Positions 45,088-53,002 of a stretch of 64,000 nucleotides of DNA are shown piece after piece. Positions within the stretch are counted from its first letter, which is position 1; the number at the start of each line of letters is the position of its first letter. The notes under the pieces are model-generated. The model did no database searches. It saw only the letters and a program-made list of their open reading frames with translations, and was not told where the DNA came from. This DNA is from Phycisphaerae bacterium (lineage in GTDB: Bacteria; Planctomycetota; Phycisphaerae; Phycisphaerales; Phycisphaeraceae): positions 62,001 to 126,000 of the forward strand of contig JAUHZU010000004.1 in the NCBI GenBank assembly GCA_030425705.1, given 5' to 3'. The position numbers and the translations under genes were made by a program.

Positions 45088-45168
45088 GGGGCCGGGGTTC
45101 CAGAAACTGTCTGGCGTTGAAGCCCGGCCCCGGTGGGGCTGGGTGGCCCACGGTCTCCGACCGTGGGC
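45088..45168. repeat. Nested palindromes between glyS and the PadR operon
   Basis: GGGGCCGGG (45088-45096) pairs with CCCGGCCCC (45123-45131) around an inner CCAGA/TCTGG stem. Next to it GCCCACGGT (45146-45154) pairs with ACCGTGGGC (45160-45168). The second resembles the palindrome at 46174-46192, possibly a small repeat family. Confidence 0.55.
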
Positions 45169-45187
45169 TTCGCGGAGGTACTCGGGT

Positions 45188-45703
45188 TTAGAGGAAGATA
45201 AGCAGGAACGCGGAGAGCCCGCAGGCGAGCAAGCCCTGTCGGCCGAGTTCGTCCTTGCGGTAGATGATGGCGAAGACCAGGCCGACGAAGTTGAGCGCGA
45301 ACGCCCCGCCGGTGTTGGGCGAGCCGGAAAGGAAGCTGAGGACGAGGACGGCCCAGCCGAGCACGCAGAAGCCCAGGGGCCAGGCGGGGTTCATCGGCCA
45401 GACGCGCTCGGCGACCTTGTCGAGCATGGGGTGGCCCAGCCCGGGGGCGGGCTTGCGGTAGGCGTCGGGCGGGTCGAGCTTCTTGAGCACCGCGTCGAGG
45501 TGGGCGGGCTTCAGGTCCCCGCCGGCGGCCTCGGCCACGAGCATGTCGCGGACCTGGGTCTCCAGCTCGTCGGTGATGGCCCGGCGTTCGCCGCGGGTCG
45601 CGCCGTCGCGGGCGAGGACTTTCTCGACCTTGTCCAGGTGGGCGTCGAGGCGTTTCTGGATGGCGTCGTCGAGCGTGAGGTGGGGGGTGCTGGCCCAGGT
45701 CAT
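45188..45703 (-). CDS. Membrane protein of the PadR-partner type (DUF1700-like)
   Basis: 171 residues from ATG at 45703, which overlaps the PadR stop (ATGA). The N-terminal cytoplasmic part (1-90) is helical and charged, with RRAITDELETQVRDML and a LKKLDPPDAYRK motif as in proteins paired with PadR repressors. A short loop and three hydrophobic segments follow (about 105-122, 128-145 and 152-170). Such pairs often respond to envelope stress, but the role here is not known. Its only partner is the PadR gene upstream; a strong terminator follows. Confidence 0.75.
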   Translation of the reverse strand: MTWASTPHLTLDDAIQKRLDAHLDKVEKVLARDGATRGERRAITDELETQVRDMLVAEAAGGDLKPAHLDAVLKKLDPPDAYRKPAPGLGHPMLDKVAERVWPMNPAWPLGFCVLGWAVLVLSFLSGSPNTGGAFALNFVGLVFAIIYRKDELGRQGLLACGLSAFLLIFL

Positions 45704-46038
45704 GGTCGGTCTCCGGTTCCGTTGAGAAGTGCGTCCAGGCCGGTCTGGACCTGTTTCCAGTGGCCGGCCATATCGTTGAGGTGGCTCTGCCCCTCGTCGG
45801 TGAGTCGGTAGTAGCGCCGCGGGGGCCCGGCGGGCGAGGGGGCGACGCGGACAGTAAGCAGTTTGTCGCGCGTCAGCCGGGCGAGCAGAGGGTAGACGGT
45901 GGACTCGGTGAGTGCGAGCCCCTCGATCCGGTTGATGCGCTGCAGCAGCTCGTAGCCGTACGCCTCGCCGTGGCGGAGGGCGGCGAGAACGGAGAACTCG
46001 ACGAGTCCTTTGCGGAGCTGTGCGACCCAGGTTTTCAT
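45700..46038 (-). CDS. PadR-family transcriptional repressor
   Basis: 112 residues from ATG at 46038. Winged-helix PadR signature: RKGLVEFSVLAALRHGEAYGYELLQRI, then LTESTVYPLLARLTRDKLL and RRYYRLTDEG, and a short C-terminal dimer helix. It overlaps the downstream membrane-protein gene by 4 bases. An inverted repeat made for a dimer overlaps its own promoter (46072-46119), so autorepression is the likely control. Confidence 0.93.
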   Translation of the reverse strand: MKTWVAQLRKGLVEFSVLAALRHGEAYGYELLQRINRIEGLALTESTVYPLLARLTRDKLLTVRVAPSPAGPPRRYYRLTDEGQSHLNDMAGHWKQVQTGLDALLNGTGDRP

Positions 46039-46071
46039 GGGGTTTGGGCTCGGTGCGGGGGTCGATGACTA

Positions 46072-46119
46072 CCTCTTGACGGGCTATATCGTAACGCGAT
46101 ATAGCTGGGTGTCAAGAGG
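46072..46119 (-). promoter_or_regulatory. PadR promoter with nested operator palindromes
   Basis: The inner repeat CTATATCG / CGATATAG (46084-46091 and 46097-46104, 5-base spacer) and the outer repeat CCTCTTGAC / GTCAAGAGG (46072-46080 and 46111-46119) are both perfect. On the minus strand TTGACA (46115-46110) is 16 bases from TACGAT (46093-46088), so the operator covers the -35 to -10 region. The leader is about 43 nt. Confidence 0.8.
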
Positions 46120-46126
46120 CAGACTC

Positions 46127-46161
46127 GGGTTTCAGGTCTGGGGGCTCGGGGCGGGTGTCTA
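46127..46161. repeat. Degenerate heptanucleotide array upstream of the PadR promoter
   Basis: Seven-base units GGGTTTC, AGGTCTG, GGGGCTC, GGGGCGG, GTGTCTA on the plus strand; less regular than the arrays at 44968 and 60395. Confidence 0.5.
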
Positions 46162-46173
46162 CACGGTAGAAGC

Positions 46174-46192
46174 CCACGTTCCTGGAACGTGG
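46174..46192. repeat. Perfect palindrome after the GGDEF-EAL gene
   Basis: CCACGTTCC, one base, GGAACGTGG. It lies 34 bases beyond the stop at 46226 and may act as transcription end or belong to the same small family as 45146-45168. Confidence 0.5.
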
Positions 46193-46225
46193 ACCCGCGG
46201 CCAGGGCATGGGGCGCGGAGGGCGC

Positions 46226-48121
46226 TCAGCCCGCGCAGGGCATGGCCTGCCGGTTGTCGAGGTAGGCGGCGATGATGTCGGCCTCGGCGGGCTTGTGGAA
46301 GAAGTAGCCCTGGCCGTAGTGGCAGTCGAGCGCCTGGAGCTGGGCGACCATGTCCGCGGTCTCGATGCCCTCGGCGGTGACCTTGAAGCCCAGGTTGCCG
46401 GCCAACGACGCGATGGCGTTGATGACGGCGGCGTAGTCGCGTCGGCCTTCGAGGTTGGCGATGAAGGCGCGGTCGATCTTCAACACGTCCAGCGGGAACT
46501 CGTGCAGGCACGCCAGCGAGGAGTACCCCGTGCCGAAGTCGTCCATCGCCAGGCGGAACCCGCGGTCGCGGATGGCGCGGACGGCGTCGCCTGCGCCGGT
46601 GACGATGGTGCTCTCGGTAATCTCCAGCGACACGGCCGAGGGCGGCAGCGACAGCCGGCGGGCCGTGTCGAGGAAGCGGTCGGCCAGGTCGGGGTCGGTG
46701 AGCTGGCGCTGGGAGACGTTGATGTTCATCGTCAGCCCGGGGTCGAACCGCTCGCGCCAGGTGATGAGCTGCCTGCAGGCCTGCTCGAAGACCCAGTGGC
46801 CCAGGTCGTGGATCACGCCGATCTCCTCGGCCACGGGGATGAACTGGTCCGGCGGGACCAGGCCGCGCTCGGGGTGGCGCCAGCGGACGAGCGCCTCGAA
46901 CCCGCTGACCCGGCCGTCGTCGAGCCGGACGATCGGCTGGTAGAACACGCGGAACTCGTGGCGTTCGAGCGCCAGGCGGAGGTCGTGGTCGAGCGCGGCG
47001 CGTTGGTGGACGGCCTCGGACATGTGCTCGTCGAAGAACAGCCGGCCGCCGCGGCCGCGGGCCTTGGCCTCGTACATGGCGATGTCGGCGTCGCGGACGA
47101 GCCCGTCGGGGTCGGCCGAGGCGTCGTCGGTCCAGGCGATGCCGATGCTCGCGGAGCTGTGGGCCGGCTTGCCGTTGAGCTTGTACGCCGGGGCCAGCGC
47201 GTCCTGCAGGCGCTTCGCCACGCGGTCGGCGTCTTCGATGCAGGGGATGTCGCCGAGCACGACGACGAATTCGTCCCCGCCGATCCGCCCCGCGAGCCCG
47301 CTGCCCCGGCCGGGCTGGGCCGCGTCGAGCGTCCCGCGCAGCCGGCCGGCGATCTGGACCAGCAGGTCGTCGCCCGCGTCGTGGCCCATCGTGTCGTTCA
47401 CCAGCTTGAAGCGGTCGAAGTCCAGGAACAGCACCGCGACCCCGCGTGACGCGCCGTCGGCGACGGCGTCCAGCTCCTGCCGGATCCGCCCCACCGCCGT
47501 CGAGCGGTTGGCCAGCCCGGTCAGCGTGTCCTCCTCCGCGAGCCGGCGGTACCGGTTGACCGAGAACGTCGCGCGGAAGCCCTTCAGGTTTGCCGCAAAC
47601 TTCCACGCCCAGATGTTCAGCATCAGCAGGCAGACCGCCACCGCGCGGTAGCCCGGCCAGAAGAAGATCACCACCGACGCGACGTACCCGCACACCGCGC
47701 ACCACAGGAAGATCTGCGCCAGGTCCATCAGCTTGCCGTTGCGGTCCCGGCGTTTCTCGGCGAAGTAGGACCGGCACCAAAAGATATAGATCCGCAGGTA
47801 CGCGACGATCACGCCCAGGTTCAGCACGATCAGCGCGATGATCCAGGGCCAGTCCGGCTGCCCGGCCTGGTTCATCAGGCAGTGGCTGCGCGGCATGTAG
47901 TTGCCGTAGTTTGAGAAAAAGTCGCCCTGCGGCTGGGCGGCCGCAGGCTGCCCCGCGATGCCGTGCGACGCGTGCGCGCCCGAGGGCACCGCGTGCCCGG
48001 TAATGAACTGGACCGCGAGGATCACCACCACGACGACGCCCAGCGACGCGAGCGCAGACACCCAGACGGCATCGCCCGCGCTGCGCTTCTCGAAACCCCT
48101 GGTTCGCCGACGGTCAGACAT
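46226..48121 (-). CDS. Membrane-bound GGDEF-EAL cyclic-di-GMP protein
   Basis: 631 residues from ATG at 48121. The N-terminus has TM1 (about 20-42), an extracytoplasmic His/Pro/Ala-rich loop (about 43-92) and three further TM segments (about 92-112, 130-155 and 158-175). The GGDEF domain has an intact RIGGDEF at about 278 and a DTLTGLANRS start. The EAL domain has an intact FEALVRWRHP at about 408, with NINVSQRQL, EITES, MDDFGTGYSS and VTAEGIET. Both synthesis and hydrolysis of c-di-GMP are possible. It may control biofilm or polysaccharide production, but nothing in the sequence ties it directly to the 5164-18664 locus. Confidence 0.95.
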   Translation of the reverse strand: MSDRRRTRGFEKRSAGDAVWVSALASLGVVVVVILAVQFITGHAVPSGAHASHGIAGQPAAAQPQGDFFSNYGNYMPRSHCLMNQAGQPDWPWIIALIVLNLGVIVAYLRIYIFWCRSYFAEKRRDRNGKLMDLAQIFLWCAVCGYVASVVIFFWPGYRAVAVCLLMLNIWAWKFAANLKGFRATFSVNRYRRLAEEDTLTGLANRSTAVGRIRQELDAVADGASRGVAVLFLDFDRFKLVNDTMGHDAGDDLLVQIAGRLRGTLDAAQPGRGSGLAGRIGGDEFVVVLGDIPCIEDADRVAKRLQDALAPAYKLNGKPAHSSASIGIAWTDDASADPDGLVRDADIAMYEAKARGRGGRLFFDEHMSEAVHQRAALDHDLRLALERHEFRVFYQPIVRLDDGRVSGFEALVRWRHPERGLVPPDQFIPVAEEIGVIHDLGHWVFEQACRQLITWRERFDPGLTMNINVSQRQLTDPDLADRFLDTARRLSLPPSAVSLEITESTIVTGAGDAVRAIRDRGFRLAMDDFGTGYSSLACLHEFPLDVLKIDRAFIANLEGRRDYAAVINAIASLAGNLGFKVTAEGIETADMVAQLQALDCHYGQGYFFHKPAEADIIAAYLDNRQAMPCAG

Positions 48122-48270
48122 GGCTGCCCCTGAAGATGGACAGTGTCACCTTCGGCAGATTCCACGGCCGCAATCATCCCCCCTGCCGCCGCCGGACGTA
48201 AATCAGGTCAACACCGGTCTACCAGCCCGCCGATAAGCGGTACCCGACCGGTGGCTCGCGGGGCGAGCTG

Positions 48271-49089
48271 TTAGTGCTTTTGACCTACAAACAGCGTCCA
48301 CGCCGCGTTGTCTCCGTCCGCGTCCAGCTCGGGCGGCTCGATGGGCTGGGGGGTCAGCCCGGCGTCGGCCAGCATCGCCAGCCAGTGCTCGGCCGCGAAC
48401 AGCCCGCAGGTGTGGCGATCCTCGATGACCTCGACGCGGCGCGTTCGGCCGTCGCGGACCAGGTACAGCAGGATCATCTCGAAGACCGAGTCGTCCGGGT
48501 CGGCGTCGTGCACGAAGGTGAAGTAGGTCAGCTCGTCCTGCCCGTCAGCGCTCCCGCCGCCCTCGTTGCGGGGGTCGCCGATACCGGGGATCGTTGTGCC
48601 GTCGTCCGCGACATCGCCGTCCACAAACGTCTCGCGGATGTAGGTCGGCGCGACGAGCGCGACCCCGCCGGGCCGGAGGTGCTCGGCCGCGGTGCGCAGG
48701 GTCGCGAGCACGTCCGCCTCGTCGAGCATGTAGTCGATCGCGTCGTGGATCAGCACCGCGTCGAACACCTCGCCCAGCCGGGCCGTGCGCATATCGCCCT
48801 GTACACAGCGGACGGTCGGGTTGAGCGTGCGGCAGTTGGCGAGCATCGGATCGGAGAGGTCGACGGCGGTGCAGTCGTAACGCTCGGTCAGGTGGTAGAG
48901 CGTGTGCCCGCCTCCGGCACCGAGTTCGAGGATGCGCCAGCGCCGGTCGGCCGGGGGAGCGCCCAGGTGCTCGGCCAGCAGCGCGTCGATGACGCCGGCC
49001 TCGGGCGCGTAGTGCTCGGGTGGGCTGAGGTACGGCCACAGCCGGGCCAGGTCGTCGTACAAGCGCGGGAGGGGAATCGCGTCAGCCAT
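48271..49089 (-). CDS. SAM-dependent methyltransferase (class I)
   Basis: 272 residues from ATG at 49089 (MADAIPLPRLYDDLARLWPYLSPP). The Rossmann motif I is ILELGAGGGHTLYHL (about 48-62). CTAVDLSDPML and a motif VRCVQGDMRTARL follow, then post-I FDAVLIHDAIDYM. The second half (about 150-272) is a beta-rich extension with conserved-looking HTCGLFAAEHW. The acceptor is unknown. The -10 box TACGAT lies 6 bases upstream of the ATG. It is downstream of rplU but separated by a terminator. Confidence 0.85.
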   Translation of the reverse strand: MADAIPLPRLYDDLARLWPYLSPPEHYAPEAGVIDALLAEHLGAPPADRRWRILELGAGGGHTLYHLTERYDCTAVDLSDPMLANCRTLNPTVRCVQGDMRTARLGEVFDAVLIHDAIDYMLDEADVLATLRTAAEHLRPGGVALVAPTYIRETFVDGDVADDGTTIPGIGDPRNEGGGSADGQDELTYFTFVHDADPDDSVFEMILLYLVRDGRTRRVEVIEDRHTCGLFAAEHWLAMLADAGLTPQPIEPPELDADGDNAAWTLFVGQKH

Positions 49090-49095
49090 GCATCC

Positions 49096-49101
49096 ATCGT
49101 A
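49096..49101 (-). promoter_or_regulatory. -10 box of the methyltransferase gene, probably leaderless
   Basis: TACGAT on the minus strand, exactly 6 bases before the ATG at 49089. Confidence 0.4.
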
Positions 49102-49116
49102 GCGGTTCGTGTTTGC

Positions 49117-49148
49117 AAAAGAACAGCCCCGCACTCGCATGCGGGGCT
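49117..49148 (-). terminator. Terminator of rplU
   Basis: A 9-bp perfect stem AGCCCCGCA / TGCGGGGCT, then GTTC and TTTT on the minus strand. 50 bases after the rplU stop. Confidence 0.8.
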
Positions 49149-49198
49149 GGGGGACGTCCTGGGATCTGGCATCGGCCGTGGCGGCCGGGCGGGTTGTG

Positions 49199-49513
49199 TC
49201 AGCCCTTGATGCCGGTGACCTTAACCTTGAGGTAGCTCTGCCGGTGGCCGTTGTGGCGGATGTAGGTCTTGCGGCGGCGGAACTTCCACACGTCGACCTT
49301 GTCGCCGCGGCCCTGCTCGAGGATGTCGGCCTCGACGGTCGCGCCGGCGACGTAGGGGGCACCGATCTTCGAGCCCGAGCCCTCGCCCAGCAGCATGACC
49401 TTGTCGAAGGTCAGCGTCGCCTGGTCTTCCTTCAGGTCACGGATATCGACCAGGATCTCGTCGCCCTCGGCGACCTTGATCTGCGTGCCACTGTCTTCGA
49501 TCACTGCGTACAT
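49199..49513 (-). CDS. rplU: 50S ribosomal protein L21
   Basis: 104 residues from ATG at 49513 (MYAVIEDSGTQIKV); an earlier in-frame start is only the leader. Conserved L21 blocks: GTQIKVAEGDEILVD, ATLTFDKVMLLG, the IGAPYVAGATVEADI loop and the Arg/Lys-rich RRKTYIRHNGHRQSYLKVKVTGI. It binds 23S rRNA. The usual partner rpmA (L27) is not beside it; a terminator and a methyltransferase gene follow instead. Confidence 0.96.
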   Translation of the reverse strand: MYAVIEDSGTQIKVAEGDEILVDIRDLKEDQATLTFDKVMLLGEGSGSKIGAPYVAGATVEADILEQGRGDKVDVWKFRRRKTYIRHNGHRQSYLKVKVTGIKG

Positions 49514-49573
49514 CACGCGGCTCCAGCATGGCCCCGGCGGTCCGGGGCGGGGTTCGGGAAAGTCGAGCCGCAC

Positions 49574-49602
49574 AGTGTAGCCAAGCCGGCGGGCGGCCGC
49601 AA
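49574..49602 (-). promoter_or_regulatory. Promoter of rplU
   Basis: On the minus strand TTGCGG (49602-49597), 17 bases, TACACT (49579-49574). It predicts a leader of about 54 nt. Confidence 0.6.
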
Positions 49603-49655
49603 TAGCGGGCCGGCGTAGCTCCCGGGCCTCAAGACCCGGCCGGAACGCCTCGGGA

Positions 49656-51038
49656 TCAGGCCCGACGCCGACGCGCCAGCAACACCCCCGCCAGCCCGAG
49701 CAGCGCGGCCGTGCCCGGCTCGGGGATCAGCCCGCCCGGGGGGACACCCGCCCCCCAGTGGGCCTGGACCAGCGCCAGGTCGGAGTCCCCCACCACCCCA
49801 TCGCCGTCCAGGTCGCCGCGCGGGCGGTCAAACGGGGTCACGGCCTCACCCCAGTGGGCCAGGAGGATATCCAGGTCCGCGACATCGACCCGCCCATCGC
49901 CGTTCGCGTCGCCGGGCTCGAACAGGGCCGTCGCGTGGAACCGCACGGTGCTCAGCGAGAAGCCGATGAAGTCGTACTCGTTCTCGAGGTCGAAGATGGA
50001 CAGCACGTGGTCGCGCGGGGTAAAGGCGTCGAGCATCACCGTGCCGTCTTCCTCGCTGAGTGTCGCGGTAAAACCCCCGATCGACGACTCGAGCTGGAAC
50101 TCGCGCTGCATCCCGATCAGCTCCACGAAGATGTTGACCCCTTCTGTCACCAGCCCGTGCTCGAAGTCGCGGCCGGGATCGGGCCCGCCCGGCGTGTCGG
50201 CCCAGAAGAAGTCGCTCAGTTCCATCGAGATCGAGGCGTCCGGGTCCAGCGCGTCCAGCTCGAAAGTGTTGGGATCGAACGAGAAGAAATCGAAGCGGAA
50301 GTCTTCGTTCCGCAGCTCATCGACGCCCTCGCCGTTCTCGCGCTCGATGATCATCGACGGGCCGGACAAGGTCGACGAACCGGACAAGGCCACGACGTCG
50401 CCGTTGGGGTTCGACAACGGGGTGGGTGCATCGTTCGCGGTCAGTGTTTCGCTGCCGTAGTGCACGGTGATATCGACGCGCTGCAGCGCACCCGGCCCAC
50501 CGTTCACGGCGCTGTCAAGGGTGTAGAGGTTACGGCGGACGATGTCCTGCGAGTAGCCGTAGTGGTGCTCGAGCACCATCCCGTTGCCGTCGAGATACGC
50601 GAACAACGGCACCGCGGGCGAGCCGCCGGCTTCCGCACCGTAGGACGTGTATTCGCTAGTCGTGACCGGCCCCGTCAGCACGTCGTAGGGGTTGCCGAGC
50701 GCATCGGCCCAGAGGGTCGCGTCGGCGGTGTCGGCCTGGGCGAACGTGGTGTCCTCCATGAGGAGCTGGATGTAGCTGACGTAGATGCCCTCGCGCGCGA
50801 GGTCGGTGGTGAAGGGGACGATGTCCGCGGTCGCTAACTGGCACGGCGTACACCACATCGAGCAGAAGTCGAGGATGGTGTATCGGCCGGTCTCCAGGTA
50901 GTCGCCGTAGAGCGTCCGCGCCAGGCCGTCCTGATTCACAGACGAGAAGTCCGGGGCGGTGTCACCGATCGCGTAGCCCGTCTGGGCTGCGGCCGCGAAG
51001 CCGGGGAGACAGGCGAGCATCCACGCGGTGCAGCGCAC
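49656..51038 (-). CDS. Secreted thioredoxin-fold protein with dockerin repeats and PEP-CTERM tail
   Basis: About 460 residues if started at GTG 51038; the start is uncertain, and ATG 51020 or 51146 is possible. A signal-peptide-like region ends AAAAQ. A TlpA/redoxin-like domain (about 20-180) contains IGDTAPDFSSVNQDG and the active site SMWCTPCQLA. A beta-rich middle (about 190-370) follows, then two dockerin type I-like calcium repeats, GDANGDGRVDVADLDILLAHWG and GDLDGDGVVGDSDLALVQAHWG, and finally the sorting tail IPEPGT, a hydrophobic helix and ARRRRA. A redox-active protein fixed to the surface by the exosortase is inferred. It is divergent from the next PEP-CTERM gene. Confidence 0.88.
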   Translation of the reverse strand: MRCTAWMLACLPGFAAAAQTGYAIGDTAPDFSSVNQDGLARTLYGDYLETGRYTILDFCSMWCTPCQLATADIVPFTTDLAREGIYVSYIQLLMEDTTFAQADTADATLWADALGNPYDVLTGPVTTSEYTSYGAEAGGSPAVPLFAYLDGNGMVLEHHYGYSQDIVRRNLYTLDSAVNGGPGALQRVDITVHYGSETLTANDAPTPLSNPNGDVVALSGSSTLSGPSMIIERENGEGVDELRNEDFRFDFFSFDPNTFELDALDPDASISMELSDFFWADTPGGPDPGRDFEHGLVTEGVNIFVELIGMQREFQLESSIGGFTATLSEEDGTVMLDAFTPRDHVLSIFDLENEYDFIGFSLSTVRFHATALFEPGDANGDGRVDVADLDILLAHWGEAVTPFDRPRGDLDGDGVVGDSDLALVQAHWGAGVPPGGLIPEPGTAALLGLAGVLLARRRRA

Positions 51039-51313
51039 CTTCAAGCGATTCTGGGTCTGGATTGCCACGGCTTGCTCCGCACCCCGATTCAAGAAAGGCC
51101 CGGCCAATGCCAGTGTAACCCCAACGGTGCGGCGACCCAAACACATTCCCACCGCCTTCCGAGATGCGGCCCAACCAAACATTTCTCACACCACCCGACC
51201 GAATCCTAACCAAGGCGTCGCGGTTTACTCGCGATCGGCCGTCAACATGCCCGGCGATTGCTGGGCGGTGCGCCCGCAACACACCCCCTATCCCCTTGTT
51301 GAGGAGTTTAGAA

Positions 51314-52048
51314 ATGACGATCCAGAAAACGGCATCCGGGCTGCTGGCCGGCCTCGCGGTCGCGGGCTCGGCTAGCGCGGCGCTTACGACCGGCGACATC
51401 GCCTTTATCGGTTTCAGTGCCGACGGCGAAGACGGGTTCTCCATCGTCGCGCTGACCGATATCGCCGCGGGCGAAGAGATCTTCTTCCGAGATGATGAAT
51501 GGGACGGGACCGGCTTTGGCACGGGCGAAAGCGAATTCCTTTGGACCACGACCGCGCTGACCGCCGGCTCGGTCGTGACCTTCATCACCGACGCCTCCGA
51601 CCCGGTCAGCGCCTCGGTCGGGACCATCTCCGACCCCGGCGCGTTCGGCGACAACATGGGCATCTCCTCGGGCGGCGAAACGATCTTTGCCTTCCAGGGC
51701 ACAAGCAACACCCCCGCGACGTTCCTCGCCGCGATCACCAGCGCCAACGCGATCGAGGACGACATCTCCGGTACCGGGCTGACCGTGGGGACGACCGCTG
51801 TGGTCCTGGGCGGTGAAATCGATGGGTCCCAGTACGCCGGCCCACGCAACACCGAGACCGCTTTCAGCGATTACCTCGCCCTCATCGGCGACACCAACAA
51901 CTGGACCGCCCCGGTCGATGGCAGCGGCGACCAGTCCGGCGAGCTCCTGCCGTTTGATACGACGTCCTTCTCCGTCGTCCCCGAGCCCGGCTCGCTCGCG
52001 CTGCTCGCGCTCGGCGGCCTGGCCGTGCTGCGCCGCCGGCGCGGCTGA
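51314..52048 (+). CDS. PEP-CTERM surface protein 3 (lamin-tail-like N-domain)
   Basis: 244 residues from ATG at 51314 with GAGGAG at 51301-51306; the longer frame upstream is not supported. The signal peptide cleaves near ASA (about residue 23). The body opens with LTTGDIAFIGFSADGEDGFSIVALTDI, an opening seen in many secreted bacterial proteins with a lamin-tail-like fold. It is acidic and glycine-rich and ends with VPEPGS, a hydrophobic stretch and LRRRRG. A likely substrate of the exosortase at 6905. The pseudopilin gene follows after 116 bases on the same strand. Confidence 0.92.
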   Translation: MTIQKTASGLLAGLAVAGSASAALTTGDIAFIGFSADGEDGFSIVALTDIAAGEEIFFRDDEWDGTGFGTGESEFLWTTTALTAGSVVTFITDASDPVSASVGTISDPGAFGDNMGISSGGETIFAFQGTSNTPATFLAAITSANAIEDDISGTGLTVGTTAVVLGGEIDGSQYAGPRNTETAFSDYLALIGDTNNWTAPVDGSGDQSGELLPFDTTSFSVVPEPGSLALLALGGLAVLRRRRG

Positions 52049-52164
52049 GCCCGCCTGTCGCACCGACTGGTTTCTTCCCGCCGGCCCTGCCGACCCGGGG
52101 CCGGCTGCTTCGCTCGACAACCTGCTGCCGCACCGCTTCCACCATCGCCTCTCCGGAGTACGCC

Positions 52165-52986
52165 ATGCGTCACCCACGCGGATTCACCCTGATCGAGCTG
52201 CTGGTCGTCATCTCCATCATCGCGCTGCTCATCGGCATCCTGCTCCCGGCGCTCGGCTCGGCCCGTAGGAGCGCACAGCAGACCAAGTCCCTGGCCAACA
52301 CCCGCTCCTGGGGCCAGGGCACGATGATGTTCGCCACCGACACGCGCCAGTGGCTGCCCTGGGAGGGCGATAAGCAGCCGGACAACGGCACCTGGAACGC
52401 CCGGCAGTGGTGGGCCAACGCCGTGCCCGAGTACCTGGGCCAGCGCACCTACCTCGACATGGCCGACGCCGGCGACATCCCCCTGCCCGGCGAAGACAGC
52501 TTCTTTGTCGACCCCGGCGCGGACCTCCCCGGTGCCGGCCAACCGGGGGGCGCGGGCCCATACACCAGCGCGGGCCGGCCGTACTTCTTCTGCTACGTCT
52601 ACAACTCCAAGCTCGACGCGGACGCGGGATTTGTCCCCCGGGCCCAGGGCACGCCCTCCGGCGAGAAGCGCATGACGCTCGACCTCATCCCGCAGGCGTC
52701 GTCCACCGTGCTCATGCTCGAGAAACGCACCGTCCGCGAGGAGGTGCCCGACGTGCCGTCGCTCAACGGCATCCGCAACGTGCCGCTCAACGCCGCCTTC
52801 GGCGACTGGGAAGAGTTTGCGGGTCGACACAACCGGGGTGGGCATGTCCTCTTCGGCGACGGGCACGGCTCACACATCACCCTCGAATACGCCAACGAAG
52901 TCGTGCCCGAGGACCACGTCCAGCCCACCGGGGCCGGCCGGAACAAGCCCGACCTGATCTGGAACCCGCTGGGTCGTGGCACCTGA
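52165..52986 (+). CDS. Prepilin-type (pseudopilin) protein with H-X9-DG tail
   Basis: 273 residues from ATG at 52165. Leader MRHPRG, then [20 protein letters not shown], the prepilin peptidase site and pilin helix, almost identical to the protein at 20871. The body has the aromatic-rich WANAVPEYLGQRT region. The C-terminal signature RHNRGGHVLFGDG is an exact H-X9-DG. It probably belongs to the pseudopilin set of a type II-like secretion or planctomycete fibre system. As at 20871-22489, it directly follows a PEP-CTERM gene. Confidence 0.9.
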   Translation: MRHPRGFTLIELLVVISIIALLIGILLPALGSARRSAQQTKSLANTRSWGQGTMMFATDTRQWLPWEGDKQPDNGTWNARQWWANAVPEYLGQRTYLDMADAGDIPLPGEDSFFVDPGADLPGAGQPGGAGPYTSAGRPYFFCYVYNSKLDADAGFVPRAQGTPSGEKRMTLDLIPQASSTVLMLEKRTVREEVPDVPSLNGIRNVPLNAAFGDWEEFAGRHNRGGHVLFGDGHGSHITLEYANEVVPEDHVQPTGAGRNKPDLIWNPLGRGT

Positions 52987-53002
52987 AGCGGACCGCCGGA
53001 AC

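Noticed and set aside
44965-45187. Small gene in the gap between glyS and the PadR operon
   Set aside because: The gap is filled by an array, a terminator and palindromes; frames there show no start with a ribosome-binding site.
46035-47780. Long frame antisense to the GGDEF-EAL gene, Arg/Gly/Pro-rich
   Set aside because: Shadow of high-GC coding on the other strand; no domain, and the true frame is intact.
49656-51038. Cellulosome component because of dockerin repeats
   Set aside because: No cohesin or cellulase genes seen; the PEP-CTERM tail and thioredoxin domain point to another use.
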